The notes under the pieces are model-generated. The model did not search any database and was not told where the DNA came from. It was given only the letters and a program-made list of their open reading frames with translations. From positions 1 through 64,000 of the forward strand of contig CAYFYY010000010.1 in assembly GCA_964347475.1 (NCBI GenBank): a DNA stretch of 64,000 bases, written 5' to 3'. A program made the position numbers and the translations under genes. Below, piece by piece: positions 16,218-25,244 of this stretch (within the stretch, counting starts at the first letter, position 1; every line of letters starts with the position of its first letter). This DNA comes from GCA-020356105 sp964347475. GTDB taxonomy: Bacteria; Pseudomonadota; Alphaproteobacteria; UBA8366; JADFVY01.

Positions 16218-18041
16218 ATGAACACGCGCGAATCCGATAAGCTTTTCGTAGAGCAGATCCGTCTGGTCTACTCGGGCGTGCTGTACGCGACGCTCGCCAC
16301 GCTCTCGGCGGCCGCACTGCTGATCTTCGGACAGGGCGGCAGCGACCACGAGCCGGCTCTCAACGGCTGGATGGCGTACATGGCGATCGTCCTGAGCATG
16401 TGGCTTGCGCTCACCTGGCGTTTCAGGACAGCCGGCACGGAGCAGATCCATCGGCCGGCGGGCTGGAACATCCTGTATCTGATCACGGTCGCGGCGATCG
16501 GGGCGGGGTGGGGTTTGGCAGGTGTCCTGTTCCTGCCCACAGATTCGGTTTCCCAACAGTTTCTGACCGCGTTCCTGCTGGCAGCGATTGCCGCCGGCAG
16601 CACCACAGTGCTCGCCGCGAGCTATCGCGCCTGCGTGATCTTCATCGCTCTGAGCCTTTCCCCGATCACCCTCTACGCCGCCGTGCTGGGCGGTGAATCG
16701 GGGACCCTTATTTCCGTGCTGTGCGGCGTGTTGCTGTTGTTCGGCCTGATTCTCAGCCGCCGGCAGCACGTCCTGCTCATCCGCTCGCTGCGGCTTGCGC
16801 ACGCGAACTCATCCCTGGTTGCCGACCTGACCGAGGCGAAGGAGCGCGCCGAGCGGCTCAACGCCGAGCTGGCGCAAAAGGAGTACACGCTTGCGCAGGC
16901 GCAGCGGATCGCCAGCGTCGGCAGCTGGGAATGGGACATCGGCAAAGATGAGATCCGCGGTTCCGAGGAGGCTTGCCGCATCTTCGGCAACAGTCGGGGC
17001 ACACCGCAAATCAACGTAGCCCAGTTCCTGAATGCGGTGCATCCGGAAGACCGGGATCTCGTTTCCGAGTCGATCCGGGCATCGGTCGACCAGGGCGTCC
17101 CTCTCGAAATCGAACATCGGCTGATTCGCGCCGACGGTACGGAGTGCGTCCTCCTGGAGCGGGGCGAACCGATCTTCGGACTGGATGGCAGGCCGATCAA
17201 GATGATCGGCGCGACGCACGACATTTCGGACCGCCACCGGATGGAGGAGGAGTTGCGCTCGGTGACCTACGCGGCAGCGGCGGCGAGCAGGGCGAAATCC
17301 CAGTTCCTGGCGAACATGAGCCATGAGCTGCGGACACCGCTGAATGCCATCATCGGATACAGCGAGCTTCTTCGCGAAGAGGCCGAGGACAAGGGCGAAA
17401 CCGACGCGGTGCCGGACCTCGACCGCATCAGCAAGGCGGGCCGGCACCTGCTCTCGCTGGTCAACGAGGTGCTCGACCTTTCCAAGATCGAGGCCGGAAA
17501 GACCGAGCTGACAGTGAACCGGTTCGACGTCGCCGCGCTGGTGAAAGAGGTGGTCGACACGGTGCAGCCCCTGATCGATGCGAACGACAACCGTATCGTG
17601 AACCAGTGCCCGGACGATATCGGAACGATGCAGTCGGATGGGACCAAGCTCCGACAGGTGTTGTTCAATCTTCTGTCCAATTCGGCGAAGTTCACCTCCG
17701 GGGGCGAAATCCGCATCGCCGTCACGCACAAGGAAGGCGATCCGGCAAGCGGCAGGATGAAGCGGTTCATGTTCACGGTCGTAGATACCGGGCGGGGCAT
17801 TGCATCCGACCAGATCGACGCGGCCTTCGCGCCCTTCGAGCAGACCGATTCATCGAGCGAGGCGAGCCTCGGTGGCACCGGTCTCGGCCTGCCCATCTGC
17901 CGGCATTATTGTGCCCTGATGGGCGGGACGATCTCGCTGGAGAGCGAAGTCGGCGTCGGCAGCACCTTCACCGTGCAGCTGCCGGCCGAAATCGGCCCGG
18001 ACGAGCCGGAGCAGCCCGCGCGCGCCAGGATAGCGAGCTAG
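16218..18041 (+). CDS. Membrane PAS sensor histidine kinase, array member 3
   Basis: This 607-residue kinase has about six spans to residue ~195, a coiled coil, PAS (VGSWEWDIGKDEIRGSEEA), HisKA with H369 in NMSHELRTPLNAI and HATPase with LFNLLSNSAKF, VDTGRGIA and GGTGLGLPI. The phospho-acceptor has the same residue number as in member 2, showing that these two are nearly colinear. A variation is VDTGRGI rather than DTGIGI in the G1 box, shared in spirit with member 4 (ADSGAGIA). It lies 306 bp after member 2, so it may have its own promoter. No receiver domain. Confidence 0.9.
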   Translation: MNTRESDKLFVEQIRLVYSGVLYATLATLSAAALLIFGQGGSDHEPALNGWMAYMAIVLSMWLALTWRFRTAGTEQIHRPAGWNILYLITVAAIGAGWGLAGVLFLPTDSVSQQFLTAFLLAAIAAGSTTVLAASYRACVIFIALSLSPITLYAAVLGGESGTLISVLCGVLLLFGLILSRRQHVLLIRSLRLAHANSSLVADLTEAKERAERLNAELAQKEYTLAQAQRIASVGSWEWDIGKDEIRGSEEACRIFGNSRGTPQINVAQFLNAVHPEDRDLVSESIRASVDQGVPLEIEHRLIRADGTECVLLERGEPIFGLDGRPIKMIGATHDISDRHRMEEELRSVTYAAAAASRAKSQFLANMSHELRTPLNAIIGYSELLREEAEDKGETDAVPDLDRISKAGRHLLSLVNEVLDLSKIEAGKTELTVNRFDVAALVKEVVDTVQPLIDANDNRIVNQCPDDIGTMQSDGTKLRQVLFNLLSNSAKFTSGGEIRIAVTHKEGDPASGRMKRFMFTVVDTGRGIASDQIDAAFAPFEQTDSSSEASLGGTGLGLPICRHYCALMGGTISLESEVGVGSTFTVQLPAEIGPDEPEQPARARIAS

Positions 18042-18298
18042 CCCGCGATCCCGCGTGACCGTATCACGCCGCCGGCGATCCGATCGGCCGTACTCCGGCG
18101 CCGCGCGCGCCGGGTTCGTTTGCCCGGTCGAATGCACCAACGCACGGTTTCGCGCCGCGCGGTCCAGCAAGTCATGCCGACGCCAGCACTTCAAGCGGCC
18201 CGGACGGCCAGGCGGCACCGGAATAGGGGAAAAATTAACGAATTCCCGCGACAATCGATGACGGTCAGACCACCTTCTTGGAAAGGTCAGGACGCGCC

Positions 18299-20197
18299 GT
18301 GGTCGCATATATGAATGCCGCTCCGGATTCGGTGCCGCTGAATCTGGTCAGCCTGCGCTTCGCCGATAAACACGTCGAGCGCCGGTTCCTGCGGCTGCAC
18401 CTCGTTGCGTCGCTCTGGGTGATTCGCCTGGGGCTGTTCTGCGGCGCCGTTCTGTACGCCATCTTCGGCATCCTCGATGCCTATGTCGGCGGCGATGCGA
18501 CGGAACGGCTCTGGCTGATCCGGTTCGGGCTCATCGTCCCGGTCATGGGCGCGATCGTCATTTCGACCTATACCAACCTATTCGTGAGGTTTTCCCAGTT
18601 CCTGCTCGGGTTCGCGGTGTTCATCTCCGGCTTCGGCATCATTGCCATGACTGCGGTGGCGTCGCCGCCGGCCAGCTACTGGTATTATGCCGGCCTCATC
18701 ATGGTGGTGATCTACGCGTCCAGCATTATCCGGCTGCATCACACCTATTCGCTGGGCGTATCGATCCTGCTGGTCGGCCTTTACCAGCTATCGGCACTGG
18801 TGGTGAATCCGATCCCTCTCGACGTTTATCTCAGCAACAACTTCTTCCTGACGATGTCCGTGCTGGTCGGCGCGATGACGAACTACCTGCAGGAATTCTT
18901 CATCCGGACGAAATTCCTGCAGACGAAGCTCCTGTCGTCCGAAAAGACCCGCTCGGAAGAGCTGTGGCGAAAATCGGAGCAGCTCAACAGGGTGCTGCAG
19001 CAGAAGCAGAACGCCCTGGCCCGCGCGCAGCGCATTGCGCGACTCGGCAGCTGGGACTGGGACCTTGCAACCAACGACTTCGCGGTATCGGAGGAGGCAC
19101 GGCGGATTCTCGGACTGGACAAAGATCTCGATGAGATCGAATTGGCGGATCTTCTCGCCGTCGTGCACGCGGCAGACCGCGAACGCGTCGGCCGGATCCT
19201 GCGGATGGCGGTCGACGCAAGGCGGCCCGAGAAATTCGAGCATCGGATTGTCCTGCGCGACGGCGAAATCCGCGTGCTGCAGCAGCAACTGGAACTGACA
19301 TTGGACGACGACGGATCGCCGGCGATGATGAGCGGGGCCATGCTCGATGTCACAGATCGCAACAGGATCGAGGAGAATCTGCGCGCGGCAACGCTGGCGG
19401 CAGAGACCGCAAACCGGGCGAAGTCGCAGTTCCTGGCAAATATGAGTCACGAACTGCGGACACCATTGAACGCGATTATCGGCTATAGCGAGCTGTTGAG
19501 CGAAGACGCCAGCGAGAAGGGCGACATGGCGACGCGAGAGGACCTGGATCGCATAAACACAGCCGGTCGCCACCTGTTGTCGCTGGTCAACGATGTCCTC
19601 GACCTCTCGAAGATCGAAGCAGGCAAGGCGGAACTCGCGATCGAGGACTTCGAGATCGAGTCGGTGGTCGACGAGGTCGTCTCGACGGTCAATCCGTTGA
19701 TCGAGAGCAACGGCAACCGCCTGTCGGTCGACTACCAGGCCGAATCCGGCCGCATGCGATCGGATTCGCGGAAACTGCGGCAGGTTCTCTACAACCTTCT
19801 GTCCAACGCGGCCAAATTCACCGAGAACGGGACGATCAATGTGCGCGTCTATCATGAGGACGACGAGCGCGGGCCGCACCGTGGCGGGAATATGGTCTTC
19901 GTCGTCGCCGACTCCGGCGCCGGCATCGCCCCCGACCAGATCGAAGCCGCGTTCACCGCCTTCGAGCAAACGGATTCGTCGCGCGACTCGCTGCACGCCG
20001 GCACCGGTCTCGGGCTGCCGATCTGCCGTCATTACTGCGCGATGATGGGCGGCACGATCTCCGTCGACAGCGAGCCCGGCCGTGGCAGCACGTTCACGGT
20101 GCGGCTCCCGGCCCGGCTCGGCAACGACGACGCGCAAGCCGACGTCAATGCCGCGGCCGATACCATGGCGCCGCACCGTCGTCGGCACACCGGGTAG
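18299..20197 (+). CDS. Membrane PAS sensor histidine kinase, array member 4
   Basis: This is a kinase of about 632 residues whose C-terminal half matches the other three: PAS (LGSWDWDLATNDFAVSEEA), HisKA with H384 in NMSHELRTPLNAI, and HATPase with LYNLLSNAAKF, ADSGAGIA and GTGLGLPI. Its membrane part (about six spans, residues ~30-195) differs, with a long cytoplasmic start (NLVSLRFADKHVERRF). It resembles the integral membrane sensor of some bacterial cyclases more than that of members 1-3. A GTG start at 18299 is chosen because AGGA lies 6 bases upstream; TTG 18278 and ATG 18311 are alternatives. It is the last gene of the array, facing the FAD oxidase gene convergently. Confidence 0.88.
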   Translation: MVAYMNAAPDSVPLNLVSLRFADKHVERRFLRLHLVASLWVIRLGLFCGAVLYAIFGILDAYVGGDATERLWLIRFGLIVPVMGAIVISTYTNLFVRFSQFLLGFAVFISGFGIIAMTAVASPPASYWYYAGLIMVVIYASSIIRLHHTYSLGVSILLVGLYQLSALVVNPIPLDVYLSNNFFLTMSVLVGAMTNYLQEFFIRTKFLQTKLLSSEKTRSEELWRKSEQLNRVLQQKQNALARAQRIARLGSWDWDLATNDFAVSEEARRILGLDKDLDEIELADLLAVVHAADRERVGRILRMAVDARRPEKFEHRIVLRDGEIRVLQQQLELTLDDDGSPAMMSGAMLDVTDRNRIEENLRAATLAAETANRAKSQFLANMSHELRTPLNAIIGYSELLSEDASEKGDMATREDLDRINTAGRHLLSLVNDVLDLSKIEAGKAELAIEDFEIESVVDEVVSTVNPLIESNGNRLSVDYQAESGRMRSDSRKLRQVLYNLLSNAAKFTENGTINVRVYHEDDERGPHRGGNMVFVVADSGAGIAPDQIEAAFTAFEQTDSSRDSLHAGTGLGLPICRHYCAMMGGTISVDSEPGRGSTFTVRLPARLGNDDAQADVNAAADTMAPHRRRHTG

Positions 20198-20210
20198 CGA
20201 TGCGCGCCAA

Positions 20211-21659
20211 TTACACGACCTTGCCGGGGTTCATGATCCCGTTCGGATCGAGCGCCGCCTTGATGCGACGCATCAGATCGATCTCCAGCGCGCTCTTGTA
20301 ACGGGTGATTTCCTCGCGCTTCAGGCGTCCGATCCCGTGTTCGGCGCTGATCGAGCCGCCGAGGTCGGCCACGATGTCGTGCACGATGCGGTTCATCCGC
20401 GGCCACTGGGCGATGTATTCGTCCCGGTCCATGCCTTCGGGCTGGCTCAGGTTGAGGTGGATGTTGCCATCGCCGATATGGCCGAACGGCAGCGGCCGGA
20501 TGCCGGGCATCGCCTCCTTCACTGCCGTCACCGCGCGGCGGATGAATTCGGGCGACCGGTCGGCCGGCACCGAGACGTCGTGCTTGATGCTGCCGCCTTC
20601 GTGGAGCTGGGCCTCGACGATCGCCTCGCGGATGCGCCAGAACGCGGCGCGCTGCGCCTCCGACTGGGCGACGACCGCATCGTCGATCATGCCTTTCTCG
20701 AATGCGTCCTCGAGGAAGGCGGCCATGTTTGCGGCCATTCCGCCATCGGGACGGGCGCCGGAGAACTCGACGAGCACGTAGTAGTCGTGCGGCGCCGCCA
20801 TGGGATCGGCCACGCCGTGGATGTGCTTGATGGCGAACTCCAGGGCCTGGCGCGGCATCAGTTCCAGCGAGGTCACGGCGTCGCCACTCGCGGTGCGCGC
20901 CGCTGCCAGCAAGGGGATCGCGGCATCGAGATCGCTCAGCGCGACGATCGCCGTCTGCAGATCCTTGGGCAGTGGAAACAGCTTGAGCACCGCGGCGGTG
21001 ACAATCCCCAGCGTGCCCTCGCCGCCGATGAACAGCTGCTTGAGGTCGTACCCCGTGTTGTCCTTGCGCAACCCGCGCAGCCCGTTCCACATCTGGCCGT
21101 CCGCTAGCACCACCTCCAGCCCCAGCACCAGGTCGCGCATGTTGCCGTAGTGGAGTACCGCGACGCCCCCTGCGTTGGTCGAAATATTGCCGCCGATCTG
21201 GCACGAGCCCTCGGCGCCGAGGCTGAGCGGGAACAGCCGGTCGATCTTCTCGGCCTCCGCCTGGATGTCGGCCAGCACGCAGCCGGCCTCAACCGTCATC
21301 GTATAGTCCGCCGGGTCGACCATGCGGATCCGGTTGAGCCGCGAGAGGTTGAGCAGGATCTCGGCGCCGTGCTCGTGCGGCACGCCGCCCGCGACCAGCC
21401 CGGTATTGCCGCCCTGTGGCACGATTGCGATGCGGTGCTCGGCGCAGACCTGGACCACCTCGGAGACCTCCTGGGTCGAAGCCGGGCGGACCAGCAGCGC
21501 CGTCTTGCCGACGAACAGCCCGCGCCGGTCGAGCAGCAGCGGCTCCAGCACCGCCGGATCGTCGCTCCAGCCCTTGCGCCCGACGATCGCCTTGATCCGC
21601 TCCAGCGCCTCCGGCGCCGGCGGATTCGCCGCGACGTGCGATGTTCTCCAGTCCGCCAT
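20211..21659 (-). CDS. FAD-linked 2-hydroxyacid dehydrogenase (GlcD/D2HGDH type)
   Basis: This 482-residue flavoenzyme has a PCMH-type FAD-binding domain (PQGGNTGLVAGGVPHEHG near 80, EGSCQIGGNISTNAGGVAVLHYGNMRD split across ~135-160) and a C-terminal FAD-oxidase domain. The C-terminal domain has GHIGDGNIHLN near 385 and AEHGIGRLKREE near 435, the metal/substrate histidines of D-lactate and D-2-hydroxyglutarate dehydrogenases. It would oxidise a D-2-hydroxy acid to the 2-oxo acid. Start 21659 (MADWRTSHVA) fits the family; the frame extends to 21731 without support. It is divergent from the amidase gene. Substrate not resolved. Confidence 0.88.
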   Translation of the reverse strand: MADWRTSHVAANPPAPEALERIKAIVGRKGWSDDPAVLEPLLLDRRGLFVGKTALLVRPASTQEVSEVVQVCAEHRIAIVPQGGNTGLVAGGVPHEHGAEILLNLSRLNRIRMVDPADYTMTVEAGCVLADIQAEAEKIDRLFPLSLGAEGSCQIGGNISTNAGGVAVLHYGNMRDLVLGLEVVLADGQMWNGLRGLRKDNTGYDLKQLFIGGEGTLGIVTAAVLKLFPLPKDLQTAIVALSDLDAAIPLLAAARTASGDAVTSLELMPRQALEFAIKHIHGVADPMAAPHDYYVLVEFSGARPDGGMAANMAAFLEDAFEKGMIDDAVVAQSEAQRAAFWRIREAIVEAQLHEGGSIKHDVSVPADRSPEFIRRAVTAVKEAMPGIRPLPFGHIGDGNIHLNLSQPEGMDRDEYIAQWPRMNRIVHDIVADLGGSISAEHGIGRLKREEITRYKSALEIDLMRRIKAALDPNGIMNPGKVV

Positions 21660-21772
21660 GACCGGAAAGATTAGGGGGCGTCCCGCCGGCGGGCAAGGGC
21701 CGCGGCTTGCGGGGCCCCGGGTTTCCGGCAATCATGCGCGGACCGACAGGTCGCGGGCGGGAGGCAACGGAC

Positions 21773-23197
21773 ATGGTCGCAGATGCAACGCTGATCACCA
21801 GGAGCGCCGTCGAGATCATCGAACTCCTGCGACATGGCGAAGTATCGCCGCTGGATCTGATCGACACGCTGGCGGCGCGCATCGCCGCAGTCGGTCCCGT
21901 CGTCAATGCGCTGCCGACGCTGTGTCTCGACCGTGCCCGCGACCATGCGCGGCGCCTTACGGAGACGGCGCCGGACGACCGCGGCCTGCTGGCCGGCCTG
22001 CCGGTCCCGATCAAGGATCTGGTGCCGGTCGCTGGCGTGCGCACCACCTTCGGCTCGCCGATCTTCGCCAATTTCGTCCCGGAAGAATCCGAGAGCATCG
22101 TGACGCGCCTGGAAGCGCGCGGCGGCATCGTCTACGCCAAGTCGAACACACCGGAGTTCGGCGCCGGCGGCCACACCTTCAACGAGGTGTTCGGGATCAC
22201 AGCCAACCCGTGGAACCCGGAACGCTCGGCCGGTGGATCGTCGGGCGGCGCGGCGGCAGCGCTGGCCAGCGGCTGCGCCTGGCTGGCGCATGGCTCCGAT
22301 CTCGGCGGTTCGCTGCGCATCCCGGCCAGTTTCTGCGGAGTCGTCGGCTTGCGACCGAGTCCCGGCCGGGTACCCTCGGGGCCCGACAGCTACCCCTATG
22401 GCCTGATGGCGGTCGAGGGGCCGATGGCGCGCAATGTGAGCGACGTGGCGCTGGCGCTCGACGCCATGGTCGGCCCGGACGGGACCGTCCCGTATGCGAC
22501 CGCGGGCTCTGGTGGCGCATTCCTCGCTGCAGCGCGCAATCCGCAAAAGCCCGGTCGCATCGCGTTCAGCCGAGACCTCGGCGTGACGCCCATTGATCCT
22601 GCGGTCGAGGCGGTCGTTCGTCGCGCGGTCGCCGGTCTGGAGCGGGCGGGATTTGAGGTCGTCGAGGCTTGTCCCGATCTGGCCGGCGCGATCGAGGCAT
22701 TCCAGGTGCTGCGTGCCGTGTCCTATGCGGTCAGCAACGCGCCGCTGCTCGCCGAACATCGCGACAAGCTGAAGCCGGAAGTGATCTGGAACATCGAGAA
22801 GGGCCTGGCGCTGTCCGGCGAGGCGGTGATCGCGGCGCAGCGCGAGCAGGTGCGCCTGTTCCACGCGGCTCGGGCATTCATGGACACGTACGACCTGCTG
22901 GTCTGCCCGGCCACCATCGTGCCGCCGTTCCCCGCGGCCGAACGGTATGTTGCCGAATGCAATGGCGTCGCCTTCGAGACCTATATCGACTGGATGGCGA
23001 TCACCTGGGTGCTGACGGTGGTCTCGCTGCCGGTTCTCGCCATCCCCTGTGGCGTGACACCTGACGGTCTGCCGGTCGGCCTGCAGCTCGCCGGCCGCCC
23101 CGGCGGCGAGGCCGAGCTGATCGCCATGGCGCGGACCGTCGAGGACGTCATCGGCGACTGGCGCCCCCAAACGCTGCCGGAACTCGTCGTGCGCTGA
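21773..23197 (+). CDS. Amidase-signature family hydrolase
   Basis: This 474-residue enzyme of the amidase-signature family has the Ser-cisSer-Lys triad: K81 in PVPIKDLVPV, the glycine/serine loop SAGGSSGGAAAA with cis-Ser at 156/157, and nucleophile S180 in SDLGGSLRIPA. Such enzymes hydrolyse amides or transfer ammonia. No gatB or gatC is adjacent, so a GatA role is unlikely, and a free amidase is favoured. Start 21773 has GGGAGG about 8 bases before it; the upstream in-frame ATGs at 21707 and 21734 lack a site. It is convergent with the Sua5 gene 2 bp away. Confidence 0.88.
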   Translation: MVADATLITRSAVEIIELLRHGEVSPLDLIDTLAARIAAVGPVVNALPTLCLDRARDHARRLTETAPDDRGLLAGLPVPIKDLVPVAGVRTTFGSPIFANFVPEESESIVTRLEARGGIVYAKSNTPEFGAGGHTFNEVFGITANPWNPERSAGGSSGGAAAALASGCAWLAHGSDLGGSLRIPASFCGVVGLRPSPGRVPSGPDSYPYGLMAVEGPMARNVSDVALALDAMVGPDGTVPYATAGSGGAFLAAARNPQKPGRIAFSRDLGVTPIDPAVEAVVRRAVAGLERAGFEVVEACPDLAGAIEAFQVLRAVSYAVSNAPLLAEHRDKLKPEVIWNIEKGLALSGEAVIAAQREQVRLFHAARAFMDTYDLLVCPATIVPPFPAAERYVAECNGVAFETYIDWMAITWVLTVVSLPVLAIPCGVTPDGLPVGLQLAGRPGGEAELIAMARTVEDVIGDWRPQTLPELVVR

Positions 23198-23199
23198 GG

Positions 23200-24144
23200 T
23201 TATCCCCGCGGCGCGGCGGCGCGACGCAGGCGGTCGTTGATGGCGCGTCCGAGGCCGGTCTCGGGGATCGGCATCACGGCGATGCCGCTGAATTCGGGCC
23301 GGTCGAGTTCGCGCAGCATGGCGAACAGATTGGCCGCCGCCTCGCGCAGGTCGCCGGTCTCGCTCAGGTTCAGGGTGGCGTCCGGTGCCGGGCCGAAGCC
23401 GAGCAGGGCTTCGCCGGGCTCGGTCCTGCCGGCATCCAGCCGAAGCGGCAGGCCCGGTGCGTAGTGGCTTTCCAGCATGCCCGGCGCGCGGATTGCATCG
23501 GCGACCCCGGCCACCGGGACGGTGCGGCCGAGCGCGTCCTCGATCTCCTCGAGGGATATGCCGCCCGGACGCAGCAGCAGCGGCGTGCCGGCGCTGACGT
23601 CGACCACCGTCGATTCGAGGCCGACGGCGCATGGCCCGCCGTCGAGGATCAACGCCACGGCGTCGCCGATCTCGTCGGCGACGTGCTGCGCCGTCGTCGG
23701 GCTGACCCGGCCGGAGCGGTTGGCGCTGGGCGCGGCGAGTGGACGATCGGAGACAACCAATAGCGCCCGCGCGCCATCATGTGCAGGTACACGCAAAGCC
23801 ACCGTGTCGAGGCCGGCGCTGACCAGATCGGCGAGGCCCGAGTCCGCGCGGCGCCGCACCACGAGCGTCAAGGGTCCGGGCCAGAACCGCGCCGCGAGCG
23901 TCTCCGCCATCTCGTCAAGATGTCCGAACAGACGTGCTGCCCTGGCGTCCGGCACGTGCACGATGAGCGGGTTGAACCGCGGGCGGCGTTTGGCCTCGAA
24001 GATCGCCGCCACGGCGGCGCCGTTGGTCGCATCGCCGCCCAGTCCGTAGACCGTCTCGGTCGGAAACGCGACCAGCCGGCCGGCGCGGATCTCCGCGCCG
24101 GCGAGGGCGAGCGAGTCGGCGTCGATAAGCAGGATCCGCGGCAT
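23200..24144 (-). CDS. tsaC: Threonylcarbamoyl-AMP synthase (Sua5/YrdC family)
   Basis: This protein of about 314 residues makes threonylcarbamoyl-AMP for the t6A37 modification of tRNA. The YrdC domain covers residues ~10-200, with VAFPTETVYGLGGDATN and KRRPRFNPLIVHV, and SANRSGRVSPTTAQHV near 145. The extra ~100 residues at the C terminus (after the LRPGG linker and SHYAPGLPL) form the Sua5 domain, so it is the long form. The start at 24144 (MPRILLIDADS) fits; an in-frame GTG at 24177 (VTTVFQTL) is an alternative, and neither has a clear ribosome site. The end nearly touches the amidase gene (2 bp). Confidence 0.93.
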   Translation of the reverse strand: MPRILLIDADSLALAGAEIRAGRLVAFPTETVYGLGGDATNGAAVAAIFEAKRRPRFNPLIVHVPDARAARLFGHLDEMAETLAARFWPGPLTLVVRRRADSGLADLVSAGLDTVALRVPAHDGARALLVVSDRPLAAPSANRSGRVSPTTAQHVADEIGDAVALILDGGPCAVGLESTVVDVSAGTPLLLRPGGISLEEIEDALGRTVPVAGVADAIRAPGMLESHYAPGLPLRLDAGRTEPGEALLGFGPAPDATLNLSETGDLREAAANLFAMLRELDRPEFSGIAVMPIPETGLGRAINDRLRRAAAPRG

Positions 24145-24368
24145 GGGGTCGGTCAGTGTCTGGAACACGGTGGTCACAAAGGGCGAAAACGCGGCCCGCC
24201 CGGGCCGCGCCGGCCATGGTACGAGTCTATCGATCAATCTCCAAGCGGCATGGCCGCCAGGCGGATGCGTCGCCGCGTCCGGGCGAAACGAGCCCATGCA
24301 CTAGGGTATTCCGCGGGTTTGGGGAGGCGACGATTTCCGGAAATCGGCGGCAATGCATTAATCTTCCT

Positions 24369-24386
24369 GTAGCAAGACCATGCTAC
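24369..24386. promoter_or_regulatory. Perfect inverted repeat GTAGCA-N6-TGCTAC
   Basis: Arms GTAGCA (24369-24374) and TGCTAC (24381-24386) flank AGACCA, 9 bases before the ATG of the unknown periplasmic protein. It overlaps where the promoter or ribosome site should be, and could be a repressor operator or a 5' RNA hairpin limiting translation; no good Shine-Dalgarno is present. Confidence 0.4.
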
Positions 24387-24395
24387 ACTTCTCGC

Positions 24396-24809
24396 ATGAA
24401 CCGTTACACCCAGGGTCTTTTCCTCGCGACTGCGGGGCTTCTGCTGGCTTTGGGCGGTCCGCCGCCGGCGGCTGCGGCGGAAGACTGCAAGCCAAGAACT
24501 GGCCTGACGGTCCGGTTGGACCGCGCTTCGGTGCTTCGCTTCTTCGAGACGACCGACGCGCTGGAACGGGCGGCGCGGGAACTCGGCCTGAAGCCCTTCG
24601 TTTCGCCCCGGAACGCCTCGGGGCGGCCGACTCCGGTTGACATTATGCAGTCGCTGCGCCGGCATGCGGAGGGTCGCGAGCTGGTGGCGCAGCGCCTGCG
24701 GCAATCGGGTATTTGCGACGGGATCGATTTCGCAAAAGTGCAGCGCGACATATACTTGGCGCAGAACTTCATCGACCTCGGCGAGGACGAAACGGCGCTG
24801 AAGCGCTAG
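24396..24809 (+). CDS. Unknown periplasmic protein
   Basis: This 137-residue protein has a clear signal peptide (MNRYTQGLFLATAGLLLALG... cut near AAAAE at about 28). The mature part of about 110 residues is helix-rich with two cysteines (EDCKPR and SGICDG) that could form one disulfide, and it ends in DLGEDETALKR. No domain is recognised. The ATG at 24396 is preferred over the far upstream in-frame start at 24156, which would bury the signal peptide. It appears monocistronic, and the bases just upstream hold a perfect inverted repeat. Confidence 0.68.
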   Translation: MNRYTQGLFLATAGLLLALGGPPPAAAAEDCKPRTGLTVRLDRASVLRFFETTDALERAARELGLKPFVSPRNASGRPTPVDIMQSLRRHAEGRELVAQRLRQSGICDGIDFAKVQRDIYLAQNFIDLGEDETALKR

Positions 24810-25108
24810 CGGGCCGCGAATTGTTCCAGGGTCTGCCGCGCCTTTGAAGGATTTAGAGGGCCGCTTCCAGACTGCCATGAGAACTGCAAGCTCGACGCGG
24901 ATCACTCCGCAGCACCGCCGCCTGAGAATGTCTCAGTCCTGTAGGCGCTCCAGGTCGAGATCCCGACCGCCTACATCCGCTCCTGGTAGTTATTCGTTAA
25001 TAGAACCGGGGTATGGCCGTAGTCGCGGCTGGTTGGTGGCGCCCTCTCCGCCACCCCCACCCTCCTTCGTCAAGCCCGGGATGAGGCCCCTTGCTCGGAA
25101 CACAACCC

Positions 25109-25210
25109 CGTCATTGCGAGGAGGCCGAAGGCCGACGCGGCAATCCAGAAGGTCCCGAAGTCCTGTGATTTACTGGATCGCCGCGGCTGCTTTGCAGCCT
25201 CGCGATGACG
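25109..25210. repeat. 102-bp imperfect inverted repeat of the dispersed CGTCATTGCGAGG type
   Basis: The left arm runs from CGTCATTGCGAGG to CAATCCAG (25109-25148); the right arm runs from CTGGATCG to CGATGACG (25173-25210). Their ends are near-perfect reverse complements, with differences in the middle. Short palindromic elements that begin CGTCATTGCGAG and end CTCGCAATGACG are known as dispersed intergenic repeats in several bacterial groups. One copy is present in this window. Confidence 0.6.
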
Positions 25211-25244
25211 GTCTTAGCCTTTCCGCACAAAGGCCGCCCCCCAA

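Noticed and set aside
16208..16240. 10-codon frame overlapping the start of kinase 3
   Set aside because: Could be a leader peptide, but there is no ribosome site or amino-acid bias to support it.
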